From Chloroflexota bacterium (lineage in GTDB: Bacteria > Chloroflexota > Anaerolineae > J036 > Brachytrichaceae): a DNA stretch of 54,214 bases. A program made the position numbers and the translations under genes. Every line of letters begins with the position of its first letter. The stretch's first letter is position 1. This document shows, in pieces, positions 42,320 through 52,400 of this stretch. Where the stretch lies: the NCBI GenBank assembly GCA_023382055.1, contig JAMCQN010000108.1, positions 1 through 54,214 of the forward strand, written 5' to 3'. The notes under the pieces are model-generated. The model was not told the DNA's origin, searched no databases, and was given only the letters and a program-made list of their open reading frames with translations.

Positions 42320-44704
42320 TTACGCTGGCTCCAGTGCGTATGCGGCCTGTTTGGGATTCCATGAGGGGTTCAGATAGGAAAGAAGCTGCCAGCCGTCCGT
42401 CGCCATGGCCTGCACGATGAGCATCTCCGAGAAGGCTGCCTTGATGCAGGGCGTGTGACCGGCCGGTGTATTAACCGTGAGCAGCGTGTTCACTGGCACA
42501 TCCTTACTGAAGACGCTGCCTGCGCTGCGCGCGAATCCATTCAACGCCACTGCGCCGGCATTCAACTGACCCGCGGCGTCGGCATCGGGCACATCGGTCG
42601 CCGTCCCGCGCACCGTGCTGAACGATAGCATCGCAAAGTCGTGCGGGTGCGAGGCCATGAAACTGATGTGCGCGCTGACGCCGGGTTGATACTGGATAAA
42701 CCCGCAGTCTGCATCCACGGTCAGACCCGCGCCGCTGATCGGGTAAAGCGCAGAATCGCACACGTTGTTGTCTACATGCAGGACAAGCCGGAATGCGACC
42801 GTATTGCCAGAACCATCCAGGAAGCGATGGTGGTTATCGGCGTTAACGGTCGTCACAGTGCCCGCGCCGAACGGCGCATCCACATTCGCGACCTTGAGCG
42901 CAATCCCGCTCGTGGTCAGATTAACAGCCGCCGGCGTTGCGCCTGATGTGTTAAACAGCTCAAGCTTCAACTCGTATTTCCCGGCGCCGAGTGTAGCATC
43001 GCCACCCTGTGTGAGATATGAGAGGAAAAACGCGCTGGCTAAGTCTTCGTGGGCGTCGATCGGCGCCCAATCTTCGGGTCTGCCGGTTGGCGCGTTAATC
43101 GGCTGAATCTGGAAAAGATTCAGACCCGGATACGCTGGATCGGGACCAAGAGGGTAAGCGGGGAAGCTGAGGGCTGATGTGATCGGATCGATCACTGAGT
43201 AATGACGGATCACCTGCCGATCCATGGCGTGCCAGCTGTCAGAGATGGCTGTGACGCCGTCGCCTTCCGTGAGTTGTCGGTACGACCATCGGTAATGGGT
43301 GACGCCCATGGCGAACAATGCGCTGCGGCTGAACCACACACGCGGCTCGAGTTGTCCGCCGAACGGGTTGGTTCCGTTCGCCAGACCTTCCGTCGCAGTT
43401 CCGGAGTACGGCGCACTGCCCGTCGAATCCACCGGGATCTCATTCATGCTGACATTTTGCCCGATACTGAGAACCGCGACCTGCAGCCCCGGCAGGTCCG
43501 GCGGCGGGTCGCCGCAGGGCACTACCCGAGGGTCTGTCACACGGATCAACACCTCGCTCCCGCACGCATAATCCCAATCCGTGTTGCAGCAGATCGGATT
43601 GGGATGATAGACGGTCGTCCATGAGCCGCCAACGAGCGTCTCCACCCAGAAGTACAGGTCAGGCTGATCTCCAAAGCAAAAGTACCAGATCGACGTATCG
43701 AAGCGACCCTGTGCATCGGTAGTGAGCACCGCGACTTCGTCGCATCTGCAAAAGAAAGGCCACAGCCAATACCAGATGCACAGGTATGGGTGTATCAACA
43801 CGACGTTGTCCTGCAATACTCTACGCAGCATAGGGATCGATGAGGACGACAACGCAACTCGCGTCTCAAGATCGAGTGATGCCATGTTGGCGGCGGTCCC
43901 GGCGGCACGCGTTTGTTGCTGCTTCATGACTTCAGTCTGCGCGGAAGCCTGCGCCATGCGCGGCGGCAACGGTTGCGGATTGAGCATGATGCGCGCCCCG
44001 GCGCCCTCCTGGGGAGAGAGCAATGCCGGTTGTGACAGGCGATTGGCGGCGGCGATATTTTCGGGTGACGGATCGATGAAGCCGGGATCGAGCCTGAACG
44101 GCGGCGGATCTGGGAGCGGAATCGGGCGTGGATGATCGATCTCATACAGCAACTCGTCGCGCAGCCGTATGAGGATTGGATCGGGCAGGCGAGGGATGAG
44201 CCACCAGATCGGGTCCACCTCGCAGATATGTACGCGTGCGTTGCAAACGGGAAGTTCCGATGTGACGCCTGCAATGGTCACAGGCTTGAGAACCTGACCG
44301 CGCACACGGCAGGAGCATAAGAACCACCATCTCCAGAGATATTCCGGAATGTGCATGAGTTCGTACACGGGCTTATTCGGTTCAAACTTCCACACTGCTT
44401 CGTAGGCGTGCAGCCGTTCCATCGTGCTGAGCGTGACCGATTTCTCATCTTTCTGCCGCGGATATTCCGGCCCGAAGAAGATGCGCGCGGTACGGACTTG
44501 ATCGGGAGGAAGGTCCAGTTGCACTGAACCCTCTTTTAGCGGTTTGGATGCAAGTAGATCGCCATGTCGATCAAAGACATAGGCGACCGCACTCGGTGGT
44601 TTTTCCGGTGCGCCCTCAAAACCTGTTTTGAACTCATACATTCGCGGCCGTTGGGATTCGCTACCGGACGTCTCAGGATTATTCGGATTATTCGTCTTCG
44701 CCAC
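42320..44704 (-). CDS. Large orphan protein with NPQPLPP motif and carboxypeptidase-regulatory-like domains
   Basis: 794 residues, no signal peptide. An N-terminal beta-rich part (about 25-100) is followed by a Trp/Cys-rich segment (PEYLWRWWFLCSCRVRG, about residue 120-140) and a proline-rich linker. The motif LNPQPLPPR stands at about 241-249. Next comes a second Trp/Cys-rich domain (LCIWYWLWPFFCRCDEVAVL, then DAQGRFDTSIWYFCFG, DLYFWVE and ACGSEVLIRVTDP, about 305-400), with the pattern of a carboxypeptidase-regulatory-like beta-sandwich. The C-terminal half holds repeated beta-rich, Gly/Thr/Asn segments. GTG at 44704 is chosen since GGAGG stands five bases in front; GTG at 44716 is an alternative. 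No family with known function recognised. Isolated gene between two terminator-like gaps. Confidence 0.7.
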   Translation of the reverse strand: MAKTNNPNNPETSGSESQRPRMYEFKTGFEGAPEKPPSAVAYVFDRHGDLLASKPLKEGSVQLDLPPDQVRTARIFFGPEYPRQKDEKSVTLSTMERLHAYEAVWKFEPNKPVYELMHIPEYLWRWWFLCSCRVRGQVLKPVTIAGVTSELPVCNARVHICEVDPIWWLIPRLPDPILIRLRDELLYEIDHPRPIPLPDPPPFRLDPGFIDPSPENIAAANRLSQPALLSPQEGAGARIMLNPQPLPPRMAQASAQTEVMKQQQTRAAGTAANMASLDLETRVALSSSSIPMLRRVLQDNVVLIHPYLCIWYWLWPFFCRCDEVAVLTTDAQGRFDTSIWYFCFGDQPDLYFWVETLVGGSWTTVYHPNPICCNTDWDYACGSEVLIRVTDPRVVPCGDPPPDLPGLQVAVLSIGQNVSMNEIPVDSTGSAPYSGTATEGLANGTNPFGGQLEPRVWFSRSALFAMGVTHYRWSYRQLTEGDGVTAISDSWHAMDRQVIRHYSVIDPITSALSFPAYPLGPDPAYPGLNLFQIQPINAPTGRPEDWAPIDAHEDLASAFFLSYLTQGGDATLGAGKYELKLELFNTSGATPAAVNLTTSGIALKVANVDAPFGAGTVTTVNADNHHRFLDGSGNTVAFRLVLHVDNNVCDSALYPISGAGLTVDADCGFIQYQPGVSAHISFMASHPHDFAMLSFSTVRGTATDVPDADAAGQLNAGAVALNGFARSAGSVFSKDVPVNTLLTVNTPAGHTPCIKAAFSEMLIVQAMATDGWQLLSYLNPSWNPKQAAYALEPA

Positions 44705-45198
44705 TTTTGCCTCCACAACTGGAAACCGAGCTATTGAACCTGTATAGGACAGCTAACAGGCGATTCCGCATAACGGTTAGTCGGTGTTTAAGTTCACCTC
44801 CAGCAACTAATGCATTGTTATGTTTATTTTGCCCGAATCCTGGGTGATCAGCACTTCACTTGATGTGTGGGTAAAAATCTACTCTTGAGCAGTGAGATAG
44901 CATCCTGTGCTTGAAATGGTTTGTAATTCAGGGCATGTTTGTTCGGGCACACGTTATGCATGAAGTTCAATAGTGCAGTTGCCATGTGCCGCGATGAAGC
45001 TGAGCGGAGTGTAATAGCTGGTCGCCCGTGTTCCTGCTATGTTCCATTTTACGTTTGATGTCAAAGTTGTCAACATTGTGAAATACTGAACACTGATCTT
45101 TTTATGTTGTAATTATTCTTGAATGTAAACTGCGTATGAATTGCACAAAAACAGGTTGACCTATACTTGCTCTTACATCACCAATAGAAGGTCACGTT
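44705..45198. promoter_or_regulatory. Long AT-rich control region with promoter candidate
   Basis: This 494-base gap is clearly more AT-rich than the surrounding genes and separates the minus-strand orphan gene from a plus-strand UroD-like gene. A consensus-like -10, TATACT (45162-45167), has TTGCAC (45141-45146) 15 bases upstream, with TTGACC in between as another possible -35 for a different start. GAAGGT precedes the ATG at 45199. No coding sequence or clear repeat is seen. Its length suggests two promoters and perhaps operators for the two divergent genes. Confidence 0.4.
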
Positions 45199-46428
45199 AT
45201 GAACATCGTTGAAAAGGGTGTATTGCGCGGTCTTGCTGCGCGATGGATGGAGCTGGCAGCCCTGCCAATCATGGCCGAGCGCAAGCGCCAGTGGACGGCG
45301 TTGCATGACCTGCACGCCGAGCGGCCGATGGTGCTGTTTGAGACGGCGTTGCTGGAAAACTACGTCCAGGACGCGGAACTGGTCTGCCAGGATGCCTGGT
45401 GGCGCGATATCGAACGGCGCTTGCGCTGGACCATCCGGCATGCCGAGGAAGTGGGCGACGATATTGTGGCGCCGCCATTCCTGCGCATCTATTGGGATAT
45501 CGACTGGCCTGACTACGGCGTAAGCCTGCAGGCCGAGCACGCCACCGATGGACAGGGCGGCGATATCGCCTATATTTACAACCATCCTATCAAGACCGCT
45601 GCCGATATCGACCTGTTAGCGCCGCGCACATGGCATGTCGCGCGCGATATGACCTGCCGGCATTTTGAGGAAGTTCGCGATGCCATCGGCGATATCCTGC
45701 CGGTCGTCCTGCACGGCACAGGCAGTCTGTTCGTCGGTCTGACGCAGGACCTTTTCAAGCTGATCGGCAACGACAACCTGTTGACGTGGACCTATGACGA
45801 GCCTGAGGCGCTGCACCGCATCATGCGCTATCTGTGCGATGACCGTCTGGCTTACTTCGGCTGGCTTGAGCGCGAAGGGCTGTTGGGTTTGAACCATACC
45901 GGCTGGGAACTGGTCGGCTCCGGCAGCCCGGGACTGACCTGCGGTTTGCCCGGCGGTGGGTATGGCGGCACGCCGCGTTTGCGCGACGTGTGGGTGTGGA
46001 TGGAATCGCAGGAAACGACCATGATCTCACCGGCCATGTTCAGCCGTTTCTTCCTGCCGTATATGGCTGAGGTGTGCCGCAAGTTTGGCCTGATCTATTA
46101 CGGTTGTTGCGAGCCGGTGCACGACCGCTGGGATGCCATCATCGCGCAGATACCCAACATCCGCAGCGTATCGATCTCGCCGTGGTGCGACCAGCGTTTA
46201 ATGGCGCAGAAACTGGGTCGCGACTTCGTGTTCTCGCGCAAGCCGCGCCCCTGGCCGATCAGCGGCAGCGCGCCGGATTGGGACGCTTTGGAGAAAGACG
46301 CGGATGATACACTCGCGGCGGCGCGCGACTGCAACCTGGAATTCATCTATCGCGATGTTTACCGCATCGGCGATCGTGAGCGGTTGCGCGCCTGGTCGGA
46401 ATTGATGCGGTCGCGCATCGGCTGCTGA
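45199..46428 (+). CDS. UroD-family protein (third)
   Basis: 409 residues of the UroD superfamily, longer at the N-terminus than the others. Characteristic parts are VVLHGTGSLFVGLTQDL, LNHTGWELVGSGSPGLTCGLP, MISPAMFSRFFLPYMAEVCRKFG and IYYGCCEPVHDRWD. The last has two Cys followed by His, which could ligate a metal in the active site. The FVFSRKPRPW motif near the C-terminus is common in this subgroup. Such proteins are usually found in sugar or methoxy-compound gene clusters and not in heme synthesis. Likely promoter at 45141-45167. The next gene (NudC) starts 59 bases later. Confidence 0.85.
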   Translation: MNIVEKGVLRGLAARWMELAALPIMAERKRQWTALHDLHAERPMVLFETALLENYVQDAELVCQDAWWRDIERRLRWTIRHAEEVGDDIVAPPFLRIYWDIDWPDYGVSLQAEHATDGQGGDIAYIYNHPIKTAADIDLLAPRTWHVARDMTCRHFEEVRDAIGDILPVVLHGTGSLFVGLTQDLFKLIGNDNLLTWTYDEPEALHRIMRYLCDDRLAYFGWLEREGLLGLNHTGWELVGSGSPGLTCGLPGGGYGGTPRLRDVWVWMESQETTMISPAMFSRFFLPYMAEVCRKFGLIYYGCCEPVHDRWDAIIAQIPNIRSVSISPWCDQRLMAQKLGRDFVFSRKPRPWPISGSAPDWDALEKDADDTLAAARDCNLEFIYRDVYRIGDRERLRAWSELMRSRIGC

Positions 46429-46487
46429 GCGCCGCGAGCATACTCAAGCGGAGCCGCCTGATTCGTCGCTCACCGTGGCGTTATTGA

Positions 46488-47471
46488 ATGGCGATTTGGT
46501 TTTCCGGTATCCTTATGCTCCATATGAAACTGACACCCCTTGACATCACAGCGTCTTCCCGCGCGCCGTTTGAACTATCCGAACCTCTGGAGCGCGGCCA
46601 TGGCAAGCGCGGTGATGAAGCGTGGCTGGCTGCGCGCATGGCCGACCCAACGACCGAATTTATCCCCGTATTACGGCTGGACAATCTGATCAAGGGCGAT
46701 CCCATCAGCGCCGCCCGCCTGCACGCGGCGGATGTGGCCGCTGTGCTCCCGAGCGCAGAATCGCTCATTTACCTCGGCCTGTATGACGACCGCGCCGTAT
46801 TTACCATCAGCGTGACCAAAAGCGACCCTGCGCCGCTGACCGAACACGGTAAATGGATGAACATTCGCACGGTGGGCGAACTCCTGGACCCGGCGGATTG
46901 GGCGGTGTGCGCCTATGCCCGCGCGATGGTGTACTGGCACGAACAGCATCGTTACTGCGGCCTGTGCGGCAGCCCGACCGTCAGCCTGCAGGGCGGGCAC
47001 GTGCTCAAATGCACCAACGCGGCCTGCGCGACCGAGCATTACCCCCGCACCGATCCGTGCATCATCGTGCTGGTATTTTCGGGCGAGCGCTGTCTGTTGG
47101 GGCGGCAGCCGTCGTGGCCTCCCGGGCGGTATTCCACTCTGGCGGGTTTCATCGAGCCGGGCGAGAGCGCCGATCAGGCCGTGGCGCGCGAGGTTTACGA
47201 GGAATCCGGCATTCGGCTGCGCGAGGCGCGCTACTTCGGATCGCAGTCCTGGCCGTTCCCGGCCTCGCTGATGCTGGGTTTCCATGCCGAAGCGGCCAGT
47301 GAGAACATTCACCTGCACGACGGCGAGTTGGGCGATGCGCGCTGGTTTACGCGCCAGGAATTGCGCGATGCGCTGGACGCCGGGGCAGTCGGCCTGCCGA
47401 CGAAGGTGGCGATTTCGCATCGCCTGATCGCCGCATGGTTCAACATGGCGCCGGTGGGCGGCGAACTATAA
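46488..47471 (+). CDS. nudC: NAD(+) diphosphatase NudC
   Basis: 327 residues. An N-terminal domain is followed by a zinc ribbon (CGLCG and CTNAAC, near residues 160-180), then the NUDIX core: GFIEPGESADQAVAREVYEESGI fits GX5EX7REUXEEXGU. The NudC-specific SQSWPFPASLM follows, a Ser replacing the usual Pro in SQPWPFP. It hydrolyses NADH/NAD+ to NMN and AMP and can remove NAD caps from RNA 5' ends; the zinc ribbon and WPFP motif are the basis for this assignment. The start is uncertain among ATGs at 46488, 46515 and 46524. Plus strand, after a UroD-like gene. Confidence 0.9.
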   Translation: MAIWFSGILMLHMKLTPLDITASSRAPFELSEPLERGHGKRGDEAWLAARMADPTTEFIPVLRLDNLIKGDPISAARLHAADVAAVLPSAESLIYLGLYDDRAVFTISVTKSDPAPLTEHGKWMNIRTVGELLDPADWAVCAYARAMVYWHEQHRYCGLCGSPTVSLQGGHVLKCTNAACATEHYPRTDPCIIVLVFSGERCLLGRQPSWPPGRYSTLAGFIEPGESADQAVAREVYEESGIRLREARYFGSQSWPFPASLMLGFHAEAASENIHLHDGELGDARWFTRQELRDALDAGAVGLPTKVAISHRLIAAWFNMAPVGGEL

Positions 47472-47492
47472 GCCGCCGATATATAGAAAGTT

Positions 47493-47521
47493 GACGGCTG
47501 CACACCAGCAGTGCAGCCGTC
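47493..47521. terminator. Bidirectional terminator hairpin
   Basis: An 11-bp perfect stem GACGGCTGCAC (47493-47503) with GTGCAGCCGTC (47511-47521), extended by two T-G wobble pairs, loop ACCAGCA. It separates the convergent nudC and isomerase genes. A short T-rich stretch follows on the plus strand. Confidence 0.65.
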
Positions 47522-47544
47522 GGTTGGCATCTTTGTTGCTGTGT

Positions 47545-48987
47545 TCAGCGCGCTACGATCATCAGTTCGATGTCGAGCAGCTTCGCCAGCTTTTCGATCT
47601 TGCCCAGTTGGCTTCCTACGCCCAGCGCGAAGTGATGGGTCGAGCCGGTCTCGGTCCAGGCCTGTCCGAATTGCTGCGGCGTCAGATTGCCGAAGCGCAC
47701 GCGCGTGTTGGTGTTGCCGATCTGCAGGATCGGGCCGGGTACAGACTCGCCCTGCGCCGCCACAAACTTGAACCGCCCGTCGCGCGTCTGAGTCAGCCCC
47801 AGCATCGTTACCGGGCCGTTCCTGACGTTAAACTCCACCGACACGCCCCGCCCGGACTTGCCGTGGAAGAGCTTCATCCCGCGCAGGATGGGCTGTTTGT
47901 CGCCGATGCCGATATGACCCGGGCCGTCATGGCCGGCGATCACGAAACCGCCGTCGAAGTCGAGCAGGTACAGTTCGCAGAATGAGCCGCCCGCGTTGAA
48001 GTGTTCCTGGATGAACATCGCCACGCAGGTCTTGAGGTCGGCTTCGCCGGCGCAGGGGATGCCGCGCGCCGTGAGCAGCGAATTGCCCAGGATCATTGCG
48101 GCCGCGATGCGCTCGTACTCGTTGTCGTTCCAGCCACGGTAGTAGTACGCCAAGCCATCCAGCGCAAAGTCGCTGACCAGGCGGTCCTCGGCGACAGCCA
48201 CCCGCGCCGCATAACGCAGCTCATCCGGCGACACCTGTTCGGTGATGGCATCGTAGCCGGGCGGCGGCATCAGGAACATGCGGCGTGTCTCTTCCACCTT
48301 GGCGTCGATTTCGTTCTCGCCGACCTTGTGCACGCGCTCGGCCAGGTCGCACATCTCCACGATTTCGATGTGCGCCCCAAAGCCGCCCTGGTGCATGGTG
48401 AAGTCGGTGTACATATCCAGCATGCCGGGGTAATAGTGCCCCAGGTAACCGATGCGGCTGTTCAGCAGGGCGCGTTTGGCTGCGGCTGCTTCCACCCACT
48501 CCTGTACCTGCGTCCACACCTCGTCCTGGAAGTCGCCGCCGACGACGCAGTGAAACGGCAACCCGCAGCGCTGGAATGCGCACGATACCTCCGGCGCGGT
48601 CATGGCAGCGCCGATCAGCGTCATCTCCTCCGTGCCGACCTGTTCGTAGTTGACGGTGCGGACATACTGCAGCGCCAGGGTGAGGTAGGGGGCGATGTTG
48701 CGCTGCGCGATCGGCGCCAGCACGTGCGAGGCGGTATAGGTCATGATCTCGCCGATGATCAGGTCGACGCCCGCGCGCGCAAACTGCTCGCCCACCTCGA
48801 CGCTGCGCTCGGCGCAGTCCACCAGGCCGCCGCGGATGACCTCGCATCCCATCGCCTCCAGTCGGGCGATGTGGCGCTCCATGGCGTCCAGCACAGCCGG
48901 TTTCAGCTTTGGGAATTGCGGCCAGTAAGCGGCCAGCCCGCTGCCGAAGTAACCGATTCTTGCTTTGGGTCGACGTGTTCTTTCCAT
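47545..48987 (-). CDS. L-fucose/L-arabinose isomerase-like protein
   Basis: 480 residues. The N-terminal part ARIGYFGSGLAAYWPQFPKLK, VEVGEQFARAGVDLIIGEI, GHYYPGMLDMYTDFTMHQ and the metal-region GGFGAHIEIVEMCDL resemble the AraA/FucI fold (Mn2+ ketol-isomerases). The C-terminal FVIAGHDGPGHIGIGD part and DFDGGFVI carry His/Asp/Glu that could act as ligands. It is shorter than FucI (about 590) and close in size to AraA (about 500). It is the last gene of an operon with a PPOX gene and the large glycosidase-like gene. The sugar isomerised is unknown; the AGGAGACATC site supports the start. Confidence 0.8.
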   Translation of the reverse strand: MERTRRPKARIGYFGSGLAAYWPQFPKLKPAVLDAMERHIARLEAMGCEVIRGGLVDCAERSVEVGEQFARAGVDLIIGEIMTYTASHVLAPIAQRNIAPYLTLALQYVRTVNYEQVGTEEMTLIGAAMTAPEVSCAFQRCGLPFHCVVGGDFQDEVWTQVQEWVEAAAAKRALLNSRIGYLGHYYPGMLDMYTDFTMHQGGFGAHIEIVEMCDLAERVHKVGENEIDAKVEETRRMFLMPPPGYDAITEQVSPDELRYAARVAVAEDRLVSDFALDGLAYYYRGWNDNEYERIAAAMILGNSLLTARGIPCAGEADLKTCVAMFIQEHFNAGGSFCELYLLDFDGGFVIAGHDGPGHIGIGDKQPILRGMKLFHGKSGRGVSVEFNVRNGPVTMLGLTQTRDGRFKFVAAQGESVPGPILQIGNTNTRVRFGNLTPQQFGQAWTETGSTHHFALGVGSQLGKIEKLAKLLDIELMIVAR

Positions 48988-49019
48988 GATGTCTCCTTTG
49001 CCTGGGCCTGCTGCGCCGC

Positions 49020-49418
49020 CTACATGGTGGATATCCGTTCGGCCAGCACCTTATAAGTGACGCGCACCTGCCCTGGGGGTATGTTGTAGTTCGGGTTGCC
49101 GTGGTACTTCACATTCAGGCTGCGGATCATATCGGCGGCCCCTTCCTCGGTTTCATCTTCGATCTGGCCGTTCACCTGCATGTAGCGGTACGGATTGTCC
49201 GGGTCGGTGATGACGAAAGCCACTTTCGGGTGGCGGTGCATGATGCGGTCTTTGACACGCCCGCGCGCGGTGTTGAAGATGAAGTGAGCGCCGTCGAAGT
49301 CAAACCAGATCGGCGTGACTTGTGGAGAGCCGTCGCTCCTGACGAGCGCCAGATAGGCAAAAGCCTTCTTTTCGCGGCCTAATAGATCGGTATATCGTTC
49401 CGGAATACTGACAGTCAT
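49020..49418 (-). CDS. PPOX-class F420/FMN-dependent flavin oxidoreductase
   Basis: 132 residues, split-barrel fold. FAYLALVRSDGSPQVTPIWFDFDG, FNTARGRVKDRIMHRHPKVAF and PYRYMQVNGQIED are typical of PPOX-class F420-dependent proteins of the TIGR03618 type. RYMQVNG and the Arg/Lys-rich turn bind the flavin or F420 phosphates. The family reduces diverse substrates, and many members bind F420, FMN or heme; which one cannot be decided here. AAGGAG precedes the ATG. Middle gene of the minus-strand operon, 54 bases after the large gene and 32 before the isomerase. Confidence 0.85.
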   Translation of the reverse strand: MTVSIPERYTDLLGREKKAFAYLALVRSDGSPQVTPIWFDFDGAHFIFNTARGRVKDRIMHRHPKVAFVITDPDNPYRYMQVNGQIEDETEEGAADMIRSLNVKYHGNPNYNIPPGQVRVTYKVLAERISTM

Positions 49419-49472
49419 TTCAAACTCCTTGCTGATTTCTGGCAGGCATCGTCACGTCGACACCTGCGCCTG

Positions 49473-52400
49473 TTATTGTCGCGCGGGTTTGACGAGGTAT
49501 AACCAGTGTCCGCTGATTTCGTCATCGATGTTCACACACAACCCTGTCTCGGTGATCTCGAATGGCACAGGGCGTTCGCCATATCCCGCGCGACCATAGG
49601 CGGCCTTGCGCGCCCTGTTTCCCCAAGGTACATGCGCGCCCAACCACAGTTCCAGCCCATCACCGCTGAGTTCGGGAAGGGGGAAGGTGACGATGCCTGT
49701 GTTTCCACACCACAGCCTGTAAAGGGGTTGGTAACGCTCGGTGCGCTGTGAAGGCGCGAGAGGATGCCATCCGATGTTAACCGGCTGCTCTGACCAGCGA
49801 TACGCCGTGCCGCACACTTCGATACCCGTACAGGCATAGCCGGCAAACGCAAGCAGGCCGCCGCGCCCGTCGCAGCGCCATACGACGGCGTGGCGACCTT
49901 GATAGTTGACGGTCTGCCCCGCGATGCGCCATTCACGCAAGTCGATGCGGTCGTCCGGTAGAGGATTCTGTTCGATGATGCGGCGGTCTTCGTCGGCGTC
50001 GCGGAAGAATCCGCCCGTCCAGTTTTCGGGGTAGTCTTTGAAGTGCGGGCAGACCGCCAGCGCCCCGTTCGGGAACGCACAGGCCAGCATATCGCCGCCG
50101 CGGGATAACACCGTAGGGTTGTCGTTTTCCACCGCGCCGAGTGGGTTGTCCTCGCGGTTGCTGCCGGGGTAAGCGCCGAGTTTGTTCAGAATCTCAAACC
50201 AGGTGCGCTGCTCCGTGCCGGTCGAGGCGGACTGGTCATCGCGCGGCCGAAAACCCAGGTAGACGGCTTGCCCGCCCTTTGCATGAACCTTGCGCACGCC
50301 GGCACGGATTTTACCCGCTGGCCCGCCCGTTCGGATCGATGCCACTGGTTCCGCTGCGCCGGTTTCCTCCACCGCGAACACGCGATCCACGACGAAGTCG
50401 GTCAGGATTGACTGCGCGGGTATCGACGCAAACACGCCTTCAAACTGCACCTGACGGCCCGGCAGCGGCATGCCCAGCGGATCCGCGCTGGCGATAACCT
50501 GCGCGCCAAATACATCCTCCATCCAGCGGCGCGTGTCCAGACCATCGGCTGTTATCCTTAACGGTGGCACACTCGACCAGATCAGATTGCCCCCGCTCTC
50601 GACGAATTTTTTCAGCAGTGTCAATAGAGCAGCCGATGGGAATGGTTCATACTGGACGCAGATGGTGTTGTACTGGTTATCCTTCACCGCCATGTGCCCG
50701 GCGTCAGTCGGATGCCCGTATTCCACCAGCTTCTCCGCTGTGATGGTGTTGGCGTAGCCATACAGGCTCATCCAACTGCCAAAGCGTTCATCGACGGCCA
50801 CCAGGTCCTGCGGGTAGAGGAACAGCACCTCGATGCTGCGCGGGGCATAATCCTGCACCGAACGGAATACCGGGTGTCCCAATGCCCCATACACCTGGCT
50901 GACCGCCAGCATGCGTTCGCCTACTTCGGGCGGGAAACCCCACATGCCCGCGCTGGCCAGCGGGCGGCGATTCAACGCCGCCAGCGAACACGCCAGCGCG
51001 CGGGCGTAGTAGTCGCGATCGGCGTAACCTCCTTCCGGCACGTCGTTGTTTCCGCCGGTCAGGAACTCATTCCACTGGAAATAGTTGGCGCACGCGGCGG
51101 ACGCCTGGTGGACGGTATTCGACCACAGGAAGTCGGGCGTGTATTCGTAACGGCTGCGATGTTCGGCGGGCGACCAACTGTCGTGCACGCCGCCCGGCGC
51201 GATGGCGTCGCATGTGGGCGATTCCGCCCAGGTGGCGTGATAGTACAGGTCGAGTTCGTGACCGATCAGTTGCTCCAGCTTATGGCGCGAGTCGTTCATC
51301 AGATTCACGACGCCGCTCTCGAGGAAACTGAAGTAATCGCGGCGCAGTTGCATGGTAAATCGGATATCCTCTATCGTCGAACCGAGTACATGCTGGCTTG
51401 GCAACTTTGGCTCGTGCGTGGGCAGAAAATCGTGTTGATTGCTGGCGAAGTAGAGCAGGTAGCGGGCGAAGTCCGCAACACCTTCTCCGTACTCGCTGCT
51501 AAACTGCGCGGCGAAAGCTTTTTCAAACCCGGGCGACACATAGCGCAGGTTGAACTGCCCGTTGTCGAAATGGTTGTGATACGACCAGTCCTGCTGGATG
51601 TGCATTTCATCCGAGTAAATGCCTGCCAGCGAGATGTTCCGGGTATGGTACTGCCGGATCAGGTCGTCCATAAACGCGGGGGCGGCGGGGCTGAAGTAGT
51701 CCATCTCAACGGTTTCATACAACAGGACGACGAGAACGCGGTTAAGCGCCTGTGGGCCGCCGCTGCCATGCACACGCACGCGCGTCGCCTGGAACATGGT
51801 ATCGGCTCTCGATACGCCCCCCGGCAGTTCGCCCACCTGGGCGGTCGCGCCCGGCATCGGTTCGATAACCGGGGTTGGAAGCTCAACCATGTCCGCCGGC
51901 TTGACGGCGAAATACGGCGTGCCGGGGATGCGCTCCTCGTGAAAGGCGAACGCGCGCGCGCCGATCAGCTTCACGGGGGTAGGACCTTTGTTGTTGCACC
52001 AGCGCGTGTGCTGCCACATCATCACCGTGTAAGCGCCGGTCTGCGGGTCGCGCAGTCCTTCGCGATAGTGCATCCATCGCCCGGACTCGCCGGTTTTCTC
52101 CTTGTACCCGACTCCCAGTTCAAGCGGCGACAGAATGCTGGGTTCAAGACTCAACCCAAATTCAGCGGCAACGTCGTTGATCTTTTTGAGCGTGTTCTGG
52201 AATGCCGGTGTATCGGGATACAGGCTGCGCCGGCTGCCGCCGAAAAAGTAGTCATACGCGACCAGCAGCTTGCTCGCACCGCGTTCTGCGCCGCGCCGGC
52301 AATGCTCGCGCAGGCTGATCGGCTCGGGGTCCTGCGGGAAGATTTTCTCAATTGCCTCATCCGGATGATCGGCCAGGTTCGTGAACTGCTGATCGGACAC

